DNA of 64,000 nt from Bacteroidaceae bacterium (GTDB taxonomy: Bacteria > Bacteroidota > Bacteroidia > Bacteroidales > Bacteroidaceae), in assembly GCA_024401275.1 (NCBI GenBank), contig JAKSLJ010000007.1, positions 47,988 through 111,987 of the forward strand, in the 5' to 3' direction. The notes beneath the pieces are model-generated. The model was not told where the DNA came from. It saw nothing but the letters and a program-made list of their open reading frames with translations, and did no database searches. This document shows, piece after piece, positions 51,893-61,129 of this stretch. The position numbers were made by a program, and so were the translations under genes. The first letter of the stretch is position 1; every line of letters starts with the position of its first letter.

Positions 51893-52852
51893 CTACCAAA
51901 TCTTGAACTTTGCTTTCTTTTCGTGCCTCCAAAGTTGCCATGAATTGAAGATGTTTTGCCATAGGATATAGCAACCTGGTGCGAGCGAGGAAACCGGATT
52001 CAGATAAGTGAAAGCACACCAGATGGCGAACGTCGTATTCTTCTGTCCGAGTCCTTGTCCGCCGTCTATCCTGTTGCCGAACATTCCTCCGAGCCATTTT
52101 CCGAGCACGAATTGCACTATCGTAACCACAGCTGCCGAGAGGGCTATCCAGAAGAGGAACACCTTGGAAATGTCGGTATGGTAGATGTTCTGAACGGTAA
52201 CGCCTGTAACCACGGCAAGCATTATCGCCCACAGATAGAAGTTCAGGTCGTTTATGCCCGTGATGAACTCATACACCTTAGGCAGAAACTTCTTCACCGA
52301 AGCCGCAAACAGAAGCGGAAGAAGCAGAATCTTTATCGTCTTGTTCAGGATGATGAGAGCTGCGGAGATGAAGGTCAGGTCGGCAGATTTCTCAATCATC
52401 GGGAAGAGCAACGGCATAGAGAAAACGGCTACGATATTGCTCAGAACCGTGTAAGTGGTCATCTCCGTAAGGTTGCCTCCAAGCTTCGACGCAACAACCG
52501 AAGCCGCTATGGCCGACGGACATATTATGCATATCAATACGCCTTCAACCAGAATTTTCATCTCGTTCTCCAAGCCGAAGCCGTTTATCAAGGCAACACA
52601 ACCCAAGGACATAGCCAATTGCGCTACGATTATAGCCACATGCCACTTCCTTATTCCCACCTCATGATAGTTCAGTTTCAGGAAGGTTACGAAGAGTATG
52701 AGCGACATAGCCCATGGCAGCATATCCTTTATCAGCGGATACAGAACGTCGCCTGGTTCGTCAAGGAATGGCACATAGTAGAATATCAGGTAGATTATTG
52801 TGCCAAAGGCTATGGAAACCGGTAATGTGAATGTTTTTATGAACTTAAGCAT
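51893..52852 (-). CDS. Bile acid:sodium symporter (BASS) family transporter
   Basis: A 319-residue protein with about nine membrane segments. ICPSAIAASVVASKLGGN and GGQGLGQKNTTFAIWCAFTY correspond to the two crossover motifs of the BASS fold. The substrate in Bacteroidetes members is not settled; bile acids, pantoate or keto acids are possible. Its start overlaps the end of rlmD by 8 bases, so they are coupled. Confidence 0.82.
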   Translation of the reverse strand: MLKFIKTFTLPVSIAFGTIIYLIFYYVPFLDEPGDVLYPLIKDMLPWAMSLILFVTFLKLNYHEVGIRKWHVAIIVAQLAMSLGCVALINGFGLENEMKILVEGVLICIICPSAIAASVVASKLGGNLTEMTTYTVLSNIVAVFSMPLLFPMIEKSADLTFISAALIILNKTIKILLLPLLFAASVKKFLPKVYEFITGINDLNFYLWAIMLAVVTGVTVQNIYHTDISKVFLFWIALSAAVVTIVQFVLGKWLGGMFGNRIDGGQGLGQKNTTFAIWCAFTYLNPVSSLAPGCYILWQNIFNSWQLWRHEKKAKFKIW

Positions 52853-54320
52853 CGCGTCTTACCAACTGTACAACATTCTCCACATGAGGAGTATGAGGGA
52901 ACATGTCCACCGGTTGCACCTTCGTAACCTTGTAGTCGCAGTCAAGAAGCTGCAGGTCGCGTGCCTGGGTGGCAGGATTACAACTTACATAAACTATGCG
53001 CTTAGGTTTTGCGCCGAGTATCACATTTATGACATCCGTATGCATGCCGGCACGAGGCGGATCGGTAATGATAACATCCGGCTGACCATGCTTCTTCACG
53101 AATTCGTCGGTCAGGATGTCCTTCATGTCGCCTGCGTAGAACTCGGTATTCTGCACATTATTTATCTCGGAGTTTATCTTCGCGTCCTCGATAGCCTCTG
53201 GCACATACTCTATTCCTATAACATGCTTGGCCTTGCCAGCCACGAAGTTTGCTATCGTTCCTGTGCCGGTATAAAGGTCATAGACGAATTCCTCGCCAGT
53301 AAGTTCGGCGAAGCTGCGTGCCACCTTGTAAAGCTCAAGCGCCTGCTCCGTATTTGTCTGATAGAAACTCTTCGGGCCGACCTTGAATCTCAGGTCTTCC
53401 ATCAACTCAAAGATATGGTCATTACCGTAATATACGTTCACGGGAAGGTCGCCAAAAGTGTCGTTGCATTTCTGGTTGTCTGTCCAAAGAAGCGAGGTTA
53501 TCTCAGGGAAATTCTGGTGGATAGCCTCCATCATGGCCATAGCCCTACCCTTGTCTCCGTCGTAGTCGTTCTCGTGGTCGAGCTTGAACTGCACGAGGAG
53601 CATCAATTCGCCAGAGTTTGAGTTGCGTATCATCATGTCGCGTAGCAAACCATGCTGACCGCGAACGTCGAAGAAGCTGAAGCCATTCTCGTTGGCATAA
53701 TCGCGAATGAAGTTGCGCAGACGGTTCTGAAGGTCGTCCATCAAGTGGCATTTCTCTATCGGATAAATCTTGTCGAAAGCGCCTGTTATGTGGAAACCTA
53801 CGGCGTTCATGTTGTCGTATTTCACGCCCGACTTCACTTCGTCGAGAGTAAGCCAACGCTTGTTCGAGCAGCTGAACTCCACCTTGTTTCTGTATTCAAA
53901 CTCCTTCACGCTACCAAGAACCGGCTGAATCTCCGGCAGCTCTATCTTGCCTATGCGATGCAGCTGGTCGGAAACCTGCTTATGCTTCATGCGCAGCTGC
54001 TCCTCGTAAGGAATCATCTGCCATTTGCATCCGCCACAGATGCCAAAGTGCTGGCAAAGCGGTTCTCGTCTGCGTTCGCTATATTTCACGAAGCGAACGG
54101 CCTCTCCTTCAAGGAAAGAGTTCTTCTTTCTGCGAATCTGTACATCAACTATGTCGCCCGGTACCGTCCATGGCACGAAAAGCACCAGCGGATGCTGAAC
54201 GCCATTCTCATCGACATTACTGTTTCCGTACATTATGCGAGCCAAGGATTTGCCCTCAGCTGCGTAATCTGTTATTTCAATTCCTTCCAAAAGCGGAAGT
54301 GGTTTCTTTGATCTTGCCAT
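52845..54320 (-). CDS. rlmD: 23S rRNA (uracil-C5)-methyltransferase, RlmD/RumA type
   Basis: A 491-residue protein. An N-terminal TRAM domain is followed by CQHFGICGGCKWQMIPYEEQ, the four-Cys iron-sulfur motif. The SAM domain contains FVYDLYTGTGTIANFVAG and ITDPPRAGMH, and YVSCNPATQARDLQLL has the catalytic Cys. It methylates a 23S rRNA uridine. It is first in a two-gene operon with the BASS transporter. The exact target (U1939 or U747) is not decided by sequence. Confidence 0.92.
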   Translation of the reverse strand: MARSKKPLPLLEGIEITDYAAEGKSLARIMYGNSNVDENGVQHPLVLFVPWTVPGDIVDVQIRRKKNSFLEGEAVRFVKYSERRREPLCQHFGICGGCKWQMIPYEEQLRMKHKQVSDQLHRIGKIELPEIQPVLGSVKEFEYRNKVEFSCSNKRWLTLDEVKSGVKYDNMNAVGFHITGAFDKIYPIEKCHLMDDLQNRLRNFIRDYANENGFSFFDVRGQHGLLRDMMIRNSNSGELMLLVQFKLDHENDYDGDKGRAMAMMEAIHQNFPEITSLLWTDNQKCNDTFGDLPVNVYYGNDHIFELMEDLRFKVGPKSFYQTNTEQALELYKVARSFAELTGEEFVYDLYTGTGTIANFVAGKAKHVIGIEYVPEAIEDAKINSEINNVQNTEFYAGDMKDILTDEFVKKHGQPDVIITDPPRAGMHTDVINVILGAKPKRIVYVSCNPATQARDLQLLDCDYKVTKVQPVDMFPHTPHVENVVQLVRRDA

Positions 54321-54363
54321 CTATTATATAATATAATGTATGATTTCGGTATATTTTCCGCGT

Positions 54364-54371
54364 GCAAAATT
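54364..54371 (-). promoter_or_regulatory. -7 element of rlmD
   Basis: Minus-strand TAATTTTG followed by CACGCG, about 44 bases before the ATG. Confidence 0.6.
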
Positions 54372-54532
54372 AAGAAAATGCGCAGACAACTTTTAGATAA
54401 ATTAACAGCAAAATAGCCGATAATTGACATAAATTATATGCAGATTTAGCCAAAATCAAGGCTTTTTTCGTAAATTATTTGACTTTTGTTTATTTTTTTT
54501 GCCTTTTTTGTTGCAGATAAAAGAAAAAGTTG

Positions 54533-54540
54533 TAACTTTG
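54533..54540 (+). promoter_or_regulatory. -7 element of lepA
   Basis: TAACTTTG followed by CATA, about 122 bases before the ATG. The leader has a perfect 7-bp hairpin, TCAGGCA and TGCCTGA, at 54597-54616. The rest of the 54321-54661 spacer holds no gene. Confidence 0.65.
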
Positions 54541-54661
54541 CATAACAAAAATCAAGAAAATTTCAAATAGTTATAATAAATCAAGGTGGCAAGACTCAGG
54601 CAGGAATTATGCCTGAATGACAACAAGACAAAGCCGCCAATTCGCGAAAAAAAATCTCTTT

Positions 54662-56452
54662 ATGAGTCAGATGGATCACATTAGAAATTTCTGTATTATC
54701 GCACATATCGACCACGGCAAATCGACTATCGCCGATCGTCTTCTCGAGAAAACAGGAACGATACAAATTACCGAAGGTCAGATGCTCGATGACATGGATT
54801 TGGAAAAGGAGAGAGGAATCACGATTAAAAGTCATGCAATACAGATGCAGTACAATCACGGTGGTGAAGAATACGTACTGAATCTCATAGATACTCCAGG
54901 ACACGTTGACTTCTCTTACGAAGTTTCACGCTCTATAGCCGCTTGCGAGGGAGCTCTTCTCATCGTAGATGCATCACAGGGCGTACAGGCGCAGACCATT
55001 TCAAACCTCTACATGGCTATCGACCACGACCTGGAAATCATCCCTGTAATAAACAAGATTGACATGCCGTCGGCCATGCCTGACGAGGTGGAAGACGAAA
55101 TCGTAGAGCTACTTGGCTGCGACCGTTCCGAGATTATTCGTGCCTCTGGTCGTACAGGCGAAGGCGTAGAGCAGATACTCGAAGCCATCGTTGAGCGCGT
55201 TCCCGCTCCTACAGGCGATACGGAAGCGCCACTTCAGGCTCTTATCTTCGACTCTGTATTCAACTCTTTCCGTGGCATCATAGCCTATTTCAAGGTCGAA
55301 AACGGCAAGATACGAAAGGGCGACAAGGTGAAACTCTTCGCCACAGGCATGGAATATACAGCCGACGAAATCGGAATCCTGAAGATGGACATGGTGCCAA
55401 AGCAGGAACTCTCTACAGGCGATGTGGGCTACATCATCAGCGGCATCAAGGATTCCAAGGAAGTTAAGGTGGGCGATACCATCACGCATATTGCCCGTCC
55501 TTGCGAAGAAGCCATCGAAGGCTTCCAGGAAGTAAAGTCCATGGTCTTTGCCGGAGTCTATCCTATTGACCCTAACGACTACGAGAACCTCCGTTCTTCG
55601 CTCGAGAAACTCCAGCTCAACGACGCTTCGCTCACTTTCATGCCGGAAAGTTCCGTTGCTCTCGGCTTCGGTTTCCGTTGCGGATTCCTCGGACTTCTCC
55701 ACATGGAAATCGTACAGGAGCGCCTCGATCGCGAGTTCAACATGGATGTCATCACGACCGTTCCAAACGTGTCGTACATGGTTTACGACAAGCAAGGCGG
55801 AAGCAAGGAGGTACACAACCCTTCCGGACTTCCTGACCTCACGATGATCGACCATATTGAGGAACCTTACATCAAGGCGTCAATCATCACGCTTACCACA
55901 TTCATCGGACCAATCATGAAGCTCTGCCTTGACAAGCGAGGCGAACTTCTCAAACAGGAATACATCAGCGGAAACCGCGTAGAGCTCCACTTCATGATAC
56001 CGCTCGGCGAAATCGTGATTGACTTCTACGACAAGCTCAAGAGCATCTCAAAGGGCTATGCTTCGTTCGACTACCACATCGATTGCTACCGCCCTTCGAA
56101 CCTCGCAAAGCTCGACATCCTTCTCAACGGCGAACAGGTTGACGCCCTCAGCACACTCACCCATCGCGATAATGCCGAGACCTTCGGTCGTCGTATGTGC
56201 GAGAAACTCAAGGAACTCATCCCACGCCAGCAGTTCGACATAGCCATTCAGGCAGCCGTCGGAGCAAAGATTATCGCACGCGAAACCATCAAATGTGTCC
56301 GCAAGGATGTTACCGCAAAGTGCTACGGTGGCGACGTCAGCCGAAAGCGCAAGCTCCTCGAGAAGCAGAAGAAGGGAAAGAAGCGCATGAAGCAGATTGG
56401 TAATGTGGAAGTGCCACAGAAGGCATTCCTCGCCGTACTCAAACTCGATTAA
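54662..56452 (+). CDS. lepA: Elongation factor 4
   Basis: The ATG at 54662 ([20 protein letters not shown]) gives 596 residues, the usual length; the longer frame is leader sequence. G motifs: [25 protein letters not shown] and NKIDMPSA. The LepA-specific C-terminal domain has [22 protein letters not shown]4 is a ribosomal back-translocase and stress factor. It is followed 30 bases later by a Crp/Fnr-type gene and may be cotranscribed. Confidence 0.96.
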   Translation: MSQMDHIRNFCIIAHIDHGKSTIADRLLEKTGTIQITEGQMLDDMDLEKERGITIKSHAIQMQYNHGGEEYVLNLIDTPGHVDFSYEVSRSIAACEGALLIVDASQGVQAQTISNLYMAIDHDLEIIPVINKIDMPSAMPDEVEDEIVELLGCDRSEIIRASGRTGEGVEQILEAIVERVPAPTGDTEAPLQALIFDSVFNSFRGIIAYFKVENGKIRKGDKVKLFATGMEYTADEIGILKMDMVPKQELSTGDVGYIISGIKDSKEVKVGDTITHIARPCEEAIEGFQEVKSMVFAGVYPIDPNDYENLRSSLEKLQLNDASLTFMPESSVALGFGFRCGFLGLLHMEIVQERLDREFNMDVITTVPNVSYMVYDKQGGSKEVHNPSGLPDLTMIDHIEEPYIKASIITLTTFIGPIMKLCLDKRGELLKQEYISGNRVELHFMIPLGEIVIDFYDKLKSISKGYASFDYHIDCYRPSNLAKLDILLNGEQVDALSTLTHRDNAETFGRRMCEKLKELIPRQQFDIAIQAAVGAKIIARETIKCVRKDVTAKCYGGDVSRKRKLLEKQKKGKKRMKQIGNVEVPQKAFLAVLKLD

Positions 56453-56482
56453 AAAATAAACAATACTTAAATCATATTAATT

Positions 56483-57115
56483 ATGTTGACACCAGAACCT
56501 AACAAGAAGACTAAGACAATGAGAGATCTTCAGAAGCTCAGCCGCGATGTTGCTCGCGAACTTGCACGCCTCTACTCTACAATGTCTCACGAGGATCTCG
56601 ACGAGCTCGAGAGTCTTCTCATTCCAATGAAGTTCAAGAAGAACCAGCTCATCCTCGGCGAGGGCGAAATCTGCGAGAACTTCTATTACATCCACAAAGG
56701 TCTCATTCGCCAGTTCTATGTAAAGAATGGCAAGGAGGTTACTGAGCACCTTGGCGTAGAAGGTGGCATGATCTACTGTATTGAAAGCCTTTTCAAGGAG
56801 GAGCCAACACGTCTCCAGATTGAATCTCTCGAGCAGAGCATTCTTTTCGCTATCCCTAAGAAGCAGCTTGAAATGGTAGCTATGCACAATCAGAACATCC
56901 AGATTCTCTACCGCAAGATTCTTGAGCGTTCACTCATCAACTCACAGGTGCATGCCGATCTCGTACGCTTCGAGACAGCTCAGGACCGCTACAAGCGTTT
57001 CTTCAAGATGCATCCACAGGTATCACTTCGCGCACCTCTCGTTTACATCGCAAGCTACTTGCAGATGACTCCAGAGACACTTTCCCGCGTACGTGCAGTC
57101 ACTCTCATCGACTAA
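56483..57115 (+). CDS. Crp/Fnr family transcriptional regulator
   Basis: A 210-residue protein with a cyclic-nucleotide-binding-like domain (KFKKNQLILGEGEICENFYY to FAIPKKQLEMV, about residues 50-130) and a C-terminal HTH region APLVYIASYLQMTPETLSRV. No Cys cluster typical of Fnr is present. An alternative start is the Met at residue 13. It is downstream of lepA and ends at a terminator shared with the smalltalk gene. Ligand and targets unknown. Confidence 0.85.
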   Translation: MLTPEPNKKTKTMRDLQKLSRDVARELARLYSTMSHEDLDELESLLIPMKFKKNQLILGEGEICENFYYIHKGLIRQFYVKNGKEVTEHLGVEGGMIYCIESLFKEEPTRLQIESLEQSILFAIPKKQLEMVAMHNQNIQILYRKILERSLINSQVHADLVRFETAQDRYKRFFKMHPQVSLRAPLVYIASYLQMTPETLSRVRAVTLID

Positions 57116-57147
57116 TACTCCGTCTCTCCTATGGGACAAAGTAAATA

Positions 57148-57182
57148 AGCCGCGATTCTCAAATCCCAGAGAGTCGCGGCTT
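57148..57182. terminator. Bidirectional terminator between the Crp-type and second smalltalk genes
   Basis: AAGCCGCGATTCTC and GAGAGTCGCGGCTT form a long stem with one mismatch, placed between convergent genes. Confidence 0.75.
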
Positions 57183-57201
57183 GTTGTTTTGCTACTGCTA
57201 C

Positions 57202-57306
57202 TTACATCGCAGCTACTGCGGCGGAAGCTGTCAGAGCGCCCATGAGGGCGGAGAGGAGTCCGATAAGGAACTTTGTCCAATCGAACTGGAAGTCATTTGT
57301 TTTCAT
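57202..57306 (-). CDS. Second smalltalk-type microprotein, 34 aa
   Basis: The peptide starts MKTNDFQFDWTKFLIGLLSA and differs from the 27187-27291 product at three positions only. It has a polar N-terminus and one membrane segment. The purine-rich AAAGAAAGGAAAGAGT before the ATG is conserved. No peptidase or HU gene is next to it, so it is an orphan copy of the cassette's last gene. Confidence 0.75.
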   Translation of the reverse strand: MKTNDFQFDWTKFLIGLLSALMGALTASAAVAAM

Positions 57307-57868
57307 ACTCTTTCCTTTCTTTTAGCCCCTCTCCTAGCCTCCCCTGGCCCTCTCTCGCTCAGCTCGCAGAGATGCTTGCCAGAGCAAGAACTCCCCCCTA
57401 AGGGGGCGAACTAAAGATAGGAGTACCATTTTGGGGAGGAAGGATATGTGTTGAGGGTATTTGGGTTAAACATTCGGTGGATAATTTTGACGATAATAAT
57501 TAGGTGTTTTTTGTTTGTCAAGGGAATAAATTACGCCTTGAAAAGGAAATCACGAAGTGCACATAGCTCCATGGCAAACGAAGCGGAGCTTTGGGTATTG
57601 CGATAAAAGAAGAAACTGTATCAATAGTAAAGGCTATTTGCCGCTTTTTTGCGCTTATAACGAGAATGAGTTGAAAAGACGAAAATGTTACGGGCATTAT
57701 TTTCGCATAAAAACAAATAAATTACCCTAAGGGAAACGACTCATAATCCATTGGTTTATGGTTCGTAATCCTTAGGGAAATGCAGTTATATAACCTTTTA
57801 TCGCACTTGGTGTGATGGGGGGAGCAGACCTTCAAAACGATGTTCGTGCCTAAAAGTATATAGCTTCT
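57307..57868. other. Remnant of an HU/smalltalk cassette, no gene seen
   Basis: Reading on the minus strand: the 22-bp array at 57722-57781 (locus C), about 230 bases of AT-rich sequence, then 57431-57476 (matching 27096-27140 near-identically), a GC-run element at about 57324-57415, and the smalltalk gene. HU, BT4734, VapE and peptidase genes are missing. Confidence 0.65.
57722..57781. repeat. 22-bp iterated repeat, locus C
   Basis: On the minus strand, units TTTCCCTAAGGATTACGAAC+CA, TAAACCAATGGATTATGAGT+CG and TTTCCCTTAGGGTAAT have a 22-base period. The core matches locus B. Confidence 0.8.
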
Positions 57869-59140
57869 TTAATCAAAGAATCCTGGCTGCTTGTATTCAA
57901 GACCGAGTTCATTGTCAACGGCTGCCATGATGCCCTGAACCTGACCGAGAGCGAACATACGGCCGAGGAGAGTGTAGCCGGAGTTGTGTCCGTGAGCCAA
58001 CTCGTCCATCACGCCACCTGGCTCGTCTGTGAATGTCATGCCATGGTCAACACGCATTGGCAGACGATGACCGCTGTTTGGCTTGCCTGTCTGCTCAGCC
58101 TTCTCGAAGATGCGAACAAGTTCCACGATGTCAGCACGACCGCCAAGGTGACTTGCCTCTGTGAAGTTGCCGTTAGGGAAGATATGGCAAGAGCGGAGGT
58201 GAACGAAGTGAGTGCGCTCAGCATATTTCTTCGCCATCTCGACAACCTTGTTGTGCTCGCCAGCAGAGAGTGAACCGGCACAGAAAGTAAGACCGTTGTG
58301 AGGATTTGGCACAGCATCAAGGAACCACTGGATGTCCTCGTCAGTACCGATGATACGAGGCAAACCGAAGACTGGATAAGGAGGATCGTCTGGGTGAACG
58401 CACATGTTGATGTCGTACTCCTCGCAGACAGGCATGATGGCCTCGAGCCAGTACTTCATGTTCTCCTGAAGCTTCTCCTTGTTGATGCCATCATAAAGCT
58501 TGAGCAGGTCATGGAACTTCTGGATAGGAGCAGAGTCGCCCTCGCTGAAGTTACCTGACACGAAGCCTTGAGTCTTGATGATGATGTTCTCCACGAGCTC
58601 ATGATCCTGCTCTGGAGTGGTTGTCTTCTTCATCTCGTCAGCCTCAGCCACGAGGTCACGTCCCCAATTGTGAGCCTTTGAGAAAGCTGCCCAATCCTCG
58701 CGAGCGCCCTCACGCTTAAGGAGATAGATGTCGAAATAAGCAAACACGCCCCAGTCCATATAGAGGTTTGTAGAGCCGTTTGGATTCTCGTGAAGGAGGT
58801 CTGTGCGCGCCCAGTCGAGCACAGGCATGAAGTTGTAACATACGCAGTGTATGCCCTCCTTACCGAGGTTGCGCAAAGACTCCTTATAGACCTCAATCTG
58901 GTGGTCGCGATCAGGACCAGCATATTTGAGGGTTTCAACGACAGGAAGCGATTCCACTACCGACCACTTCATGCCGTAAGATTCGATATACATACGAAGT
59001 TCGTGAATCTTCTCCTGTGTCCACACCTCGCCGAGAGGTACATCGTGGAGAGCAGTCACGATACCTTCAACACCAATTTGCTTTAACTGGGCAAGAGTAA
59101 TCTTGTCCTTCTTGCCAAACCAACGCCAAGTTCTTTCCAT
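57869..59140 (-). CDS. uxuA: Mannonate dehydratase
   Basis: A 423-residue protein. It starts MERTWRWFGKKDKITLAQLK and continues IGVEGIVTALHDVPLGEVW, typical of UxuA. NMCVHPDDPPYPVFGLPRII and LRSCHIFPNGNFTEASHLGG carry metal- and substrate-binding residues. It dehydrates D-mannonate to 2-keto-3-deoxygluconate in hexuronate use. It is downstream of uxuB, separated by two GC-run elements. Confidence 0.95.
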   Translation of the reverse strand: MERTWRWFGKKDKITLAQLKQIGVEGIVTALHDVPLGEVWTQEKIHELRMYIESYGMKWSVVESLPVVETLKYAGPDRDHQIEVYKESLRNLGKEGIHCVCYNFMPVLDWARTDLLHENPNGSTNLYMDWGVFAYFDIYLLKREGAREDWAAFSKAHNWGRDLVAEADEMKKTTTPEQDHELVENIIIKTQGFVSGNFSEGDSAPIQKFHDLLKLYDGINKEKLQENMKYWLEAIMPVCEEYDINMCVHPDDPPYPVFGLPRIIGTDEDIQWFLDAVPNPHNGLTFCAGSLSAGEHNKVVEMAKKYAERTHFVHLRSCHIFPNGNFTEASHLGGRADIVELVRIFEKAEQTGKPNSGHRLPMRVDHGMTFTDEPGGVMDELAHGHNSGYTLLGRMFALGQVQGIMAAVDNELGLEYKQPGFFD

Positions 59141-59143
59141 AGA

Positions 59144-59275
59144 TGAAGCCCCACAAGCTCCCCAAAGGGGAGGTGTTAATAGTTTTGTGGGATAGTTTAT
59201 AGTTAGTAATAATCAGTTGTATAATTACTGTTACGAAATCAATTAAAAGCTCCCCCTTTGGGGGATGGGGGCCTA
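59144..59275. repeat. Two GC-run elements between uxuA and uxuB
   Basis: CCCCACAAGCTCCCCAAAGG near 59148 and AGCTCCCCCTTTGGGGGATG near 59249 are hairpin elements of the dispersed family, the second reaching the uxuB stop. Confidence 0.7.
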
Positions 59276-60859
59276 CCTCGCCTGAGTGTACTTATGAAGA
59301 GTAGCTCTTATCGCACCCTTGCCAGCATAGAGTTCCTTCACCATACCTTCGATCTGTTCGCCGAGACCTGCTGCGTAGAGGTCGGTGCCGAAGATGTCGG
59401 CGCGAGAGTAGAGCTGCTTGAGAGGTGACCAATCCTGATCTGGCTTGCCAATCTCGAGAGGTGCGACTATTGCCTGGAGTTCCTCGAGCTTAGGGTCAGA
59501 AGAAGGTGAGAATGGTTCGAGATTATCGTCGAGAGCCTTGAGGAAACGAGCGTAGCCAGCAAGTGTCAGCGGAATGAGAACGAGATTCTTCATGTCAAGA
59601 CCGCGAGCAACATACTTCTTGATAGTCTCACCGAAACGGATAGGAAGCTTCTGTGATGTATCAGTAGAGATACGCTGTGGAGCATCTGGCATGAATGGGT
59701 TTGGAAGACGCTTGTTGATGACATCGCCGATGAACTCGTATGGATTGAGCACACCCGGATCAACAACCACAGGCATCGCCTCCATATAACCAATCTTCTG
59801 AACGAATGGACGGAGATCCTCGTCAGCCATTTCTGCAGAGATGAGAGTATAGCCGAGCATTACGCCATAGATGGACATCGCAGTATGGAGAGGGTTAAGA
59901 CAAGTTGTAACCTTCATGGTCTCAACCTGGTCAACAGTCTCGCGAGTAGTGTAGAGCGCACCGCCAAGGTCAAGTGGTGGACGGCCGTTAGTGTAGTTGT
60001 CTTCGATTACGAGATACTGCACCTCCTCAGCGTTCACGAAAGGAGCTGTGAATGTGTGCTTCTCAGTCTCGATATAGTCATTGTCCTTAAAACCGTCAGC
60101 AGCAAGAAGTTCCTTTACCTGCTGGTGTGGACGAGGAGTAATCTTGTCGATCATAGACCAAGGGAAGGTGATCTTCTCCTCGTTCTTGAGATAAGCAAGG
60201 AAAGCCTCTGGAGCAAGACCTTCGCTTACCCACTTCTCTGCATACGCCATAACGCCCTCCTTTGCCTTGTCGCCATTGTGAGAGCAGTTGTCCATAGACT
60301 GAACAGTGAGAGGAAGTTCGCCTGCATTGAAGCGTTCGAGGAGCAAGGCGCAAACCTTACCCATTGCAAAGACAGGCTTCAAACCGCGAGCGAGGTCGGC
60401 ATCGTTGTATGTGTAACCCTTCTCGGTGATTGTGAACGAAACCATCTGGAGCGAAGGAGCCTTGAAAATCTCTACGAGACGAGCCCAATCGTCAAACTGA
60501 TAGTCAGCCTTGAGCGACTCAGTAACGGAAGCGATGACCTTCTTCTCGATAGTGCCGTTGGAGCAGAGCGAAACAGCGAGCGAGAGATTATCGTAAGGCG
60601 CGTAAGCCTTGTCAACAACTTCGTAGTCGAAAGTCTCGGCAACGATCACGCCACGGTCGTATTTGCCAGTGTTAAGCGCATCGTTGAGAATAGCAGCAGG
60701 AAACGCGCGGAAGATATTTCCACCGCCGAAGTGAACCCAAGTAGGTTCGTCGTGAGTCTTCTGACGCACGGCTGCAATGTCAAACTTCGGCAACTGATAG
60801 CCTTTCTCTTCCCATTCGGAAGCAGAGAAGCAAGGATTAAGAATGTCGGTTAATTTCAT
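59273..60859 (-). CDS. uxuB: Mannitol dehydrogenase family oxidoreductase, probable fructuronate reductase
   Basis: A 528-residue protein. WVHFGGGNIFRAFPAAILND is the nucleotide-binding region and VVVDPGVLNPYEFIGDVINK with NPFMPDAPQRISTDTSQKLP the catalytic-domain core, including the conserved Lys. The family includes fructuronate, tagaturonate and mannitol dehydrogenases. Adjacent uxuA makes fructuronate reductase most likely. Promoter at 60916, divergent from the SusC-like gene. Confidence 0.85.
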   Translation of the reverse strand: MKLTDILNPCFSASEWEEKGYQLPKFDIAAVRQKTHDEPTWVHFGGGNIFRAFPAAILNDALNTGKYDRGVIVAETFDYEVVDKAYAPYDNLSLAVSLCSNGTIEKKVIASVTESLKADYQFDDWARLVEIFKAPSLQMVSFTITEKGYTYNDADLARGLKPVFAMGKVCALLLERFNAGELPLTVQSMDNCSHNGDKAKEGVMAYAEKWVSEGLAPEAFLAYLKNEEKITFPWSMIDKITPRPHQQVKELLAADGFKDNDYIETEKHTFTAPFVNAEEVQYLVIEDNYTNGRPPLDLGGALYTTRETVDQVETMKVTTCLNPLHTAMSIYGVMLGYTLISAEMADEDLRPFVQKIGYMEAMPVVVDPGVLNPYEFIGDVINKRLPNPFMPDAPQRISTDTSQKLPIRFGETIKKYVARGLDMKNLVLIPLTLAGYARFLKALDDNLEPFSPSSDPKLEELQAIVAPLEIGKPDQDWSPLKQLYSRADIFGTDLYAAGLGEQIEGMVKELYAGKGAIRATLHKYTQAR

Positions 60860-60915
60860 GTTATATAATTGCTGATTTTTATTAAGCTTTTGTTTTCAAC
60901 TTAATTATTTGCGCA

Positions 60916-60923
60916 CAAATTTA
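60916..60923 (-). promoter_or_regulatory. -7 element of uxuB-uxuA
   Basis: Minus-strand TAAATTTG followed by TGCGC, 57 bases before the uxuB ATG. Confidence 0.6.
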
Positions 60924-61082
60924 ACAATAAAATCATGAACTTGCCCTTTCTATCGTAATACACTAGCAAGAGAGCGCTCTTTTTATGATAGAAGTCAAAA
61001 TGGAAGCTTTGCTTGCAACCGTTTGCAAGAATTGCATTTGAGTTTTTTTGCATCTTCTTTTACATATAATATATAAATGTGT

Positions 61083-61090
61083 TAAATTTG
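61083..61090 (+). promoter_or_regulatory. -7 element of the SusC-like gene
   Basis: TAAATTTG followed by CAACC, 40 bases before the ATG. Confidence 0.65.
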
Positions 61091-61129
61091 CAACCGAAAA
61101 ACAATAACTAATTCTTAATACAAACCAAA

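Noticed and set aside
59885-60853. 322-codon plus-strand frame opposite uxuB
   Set aside because: It is antisense to uxuB with shadow composition.
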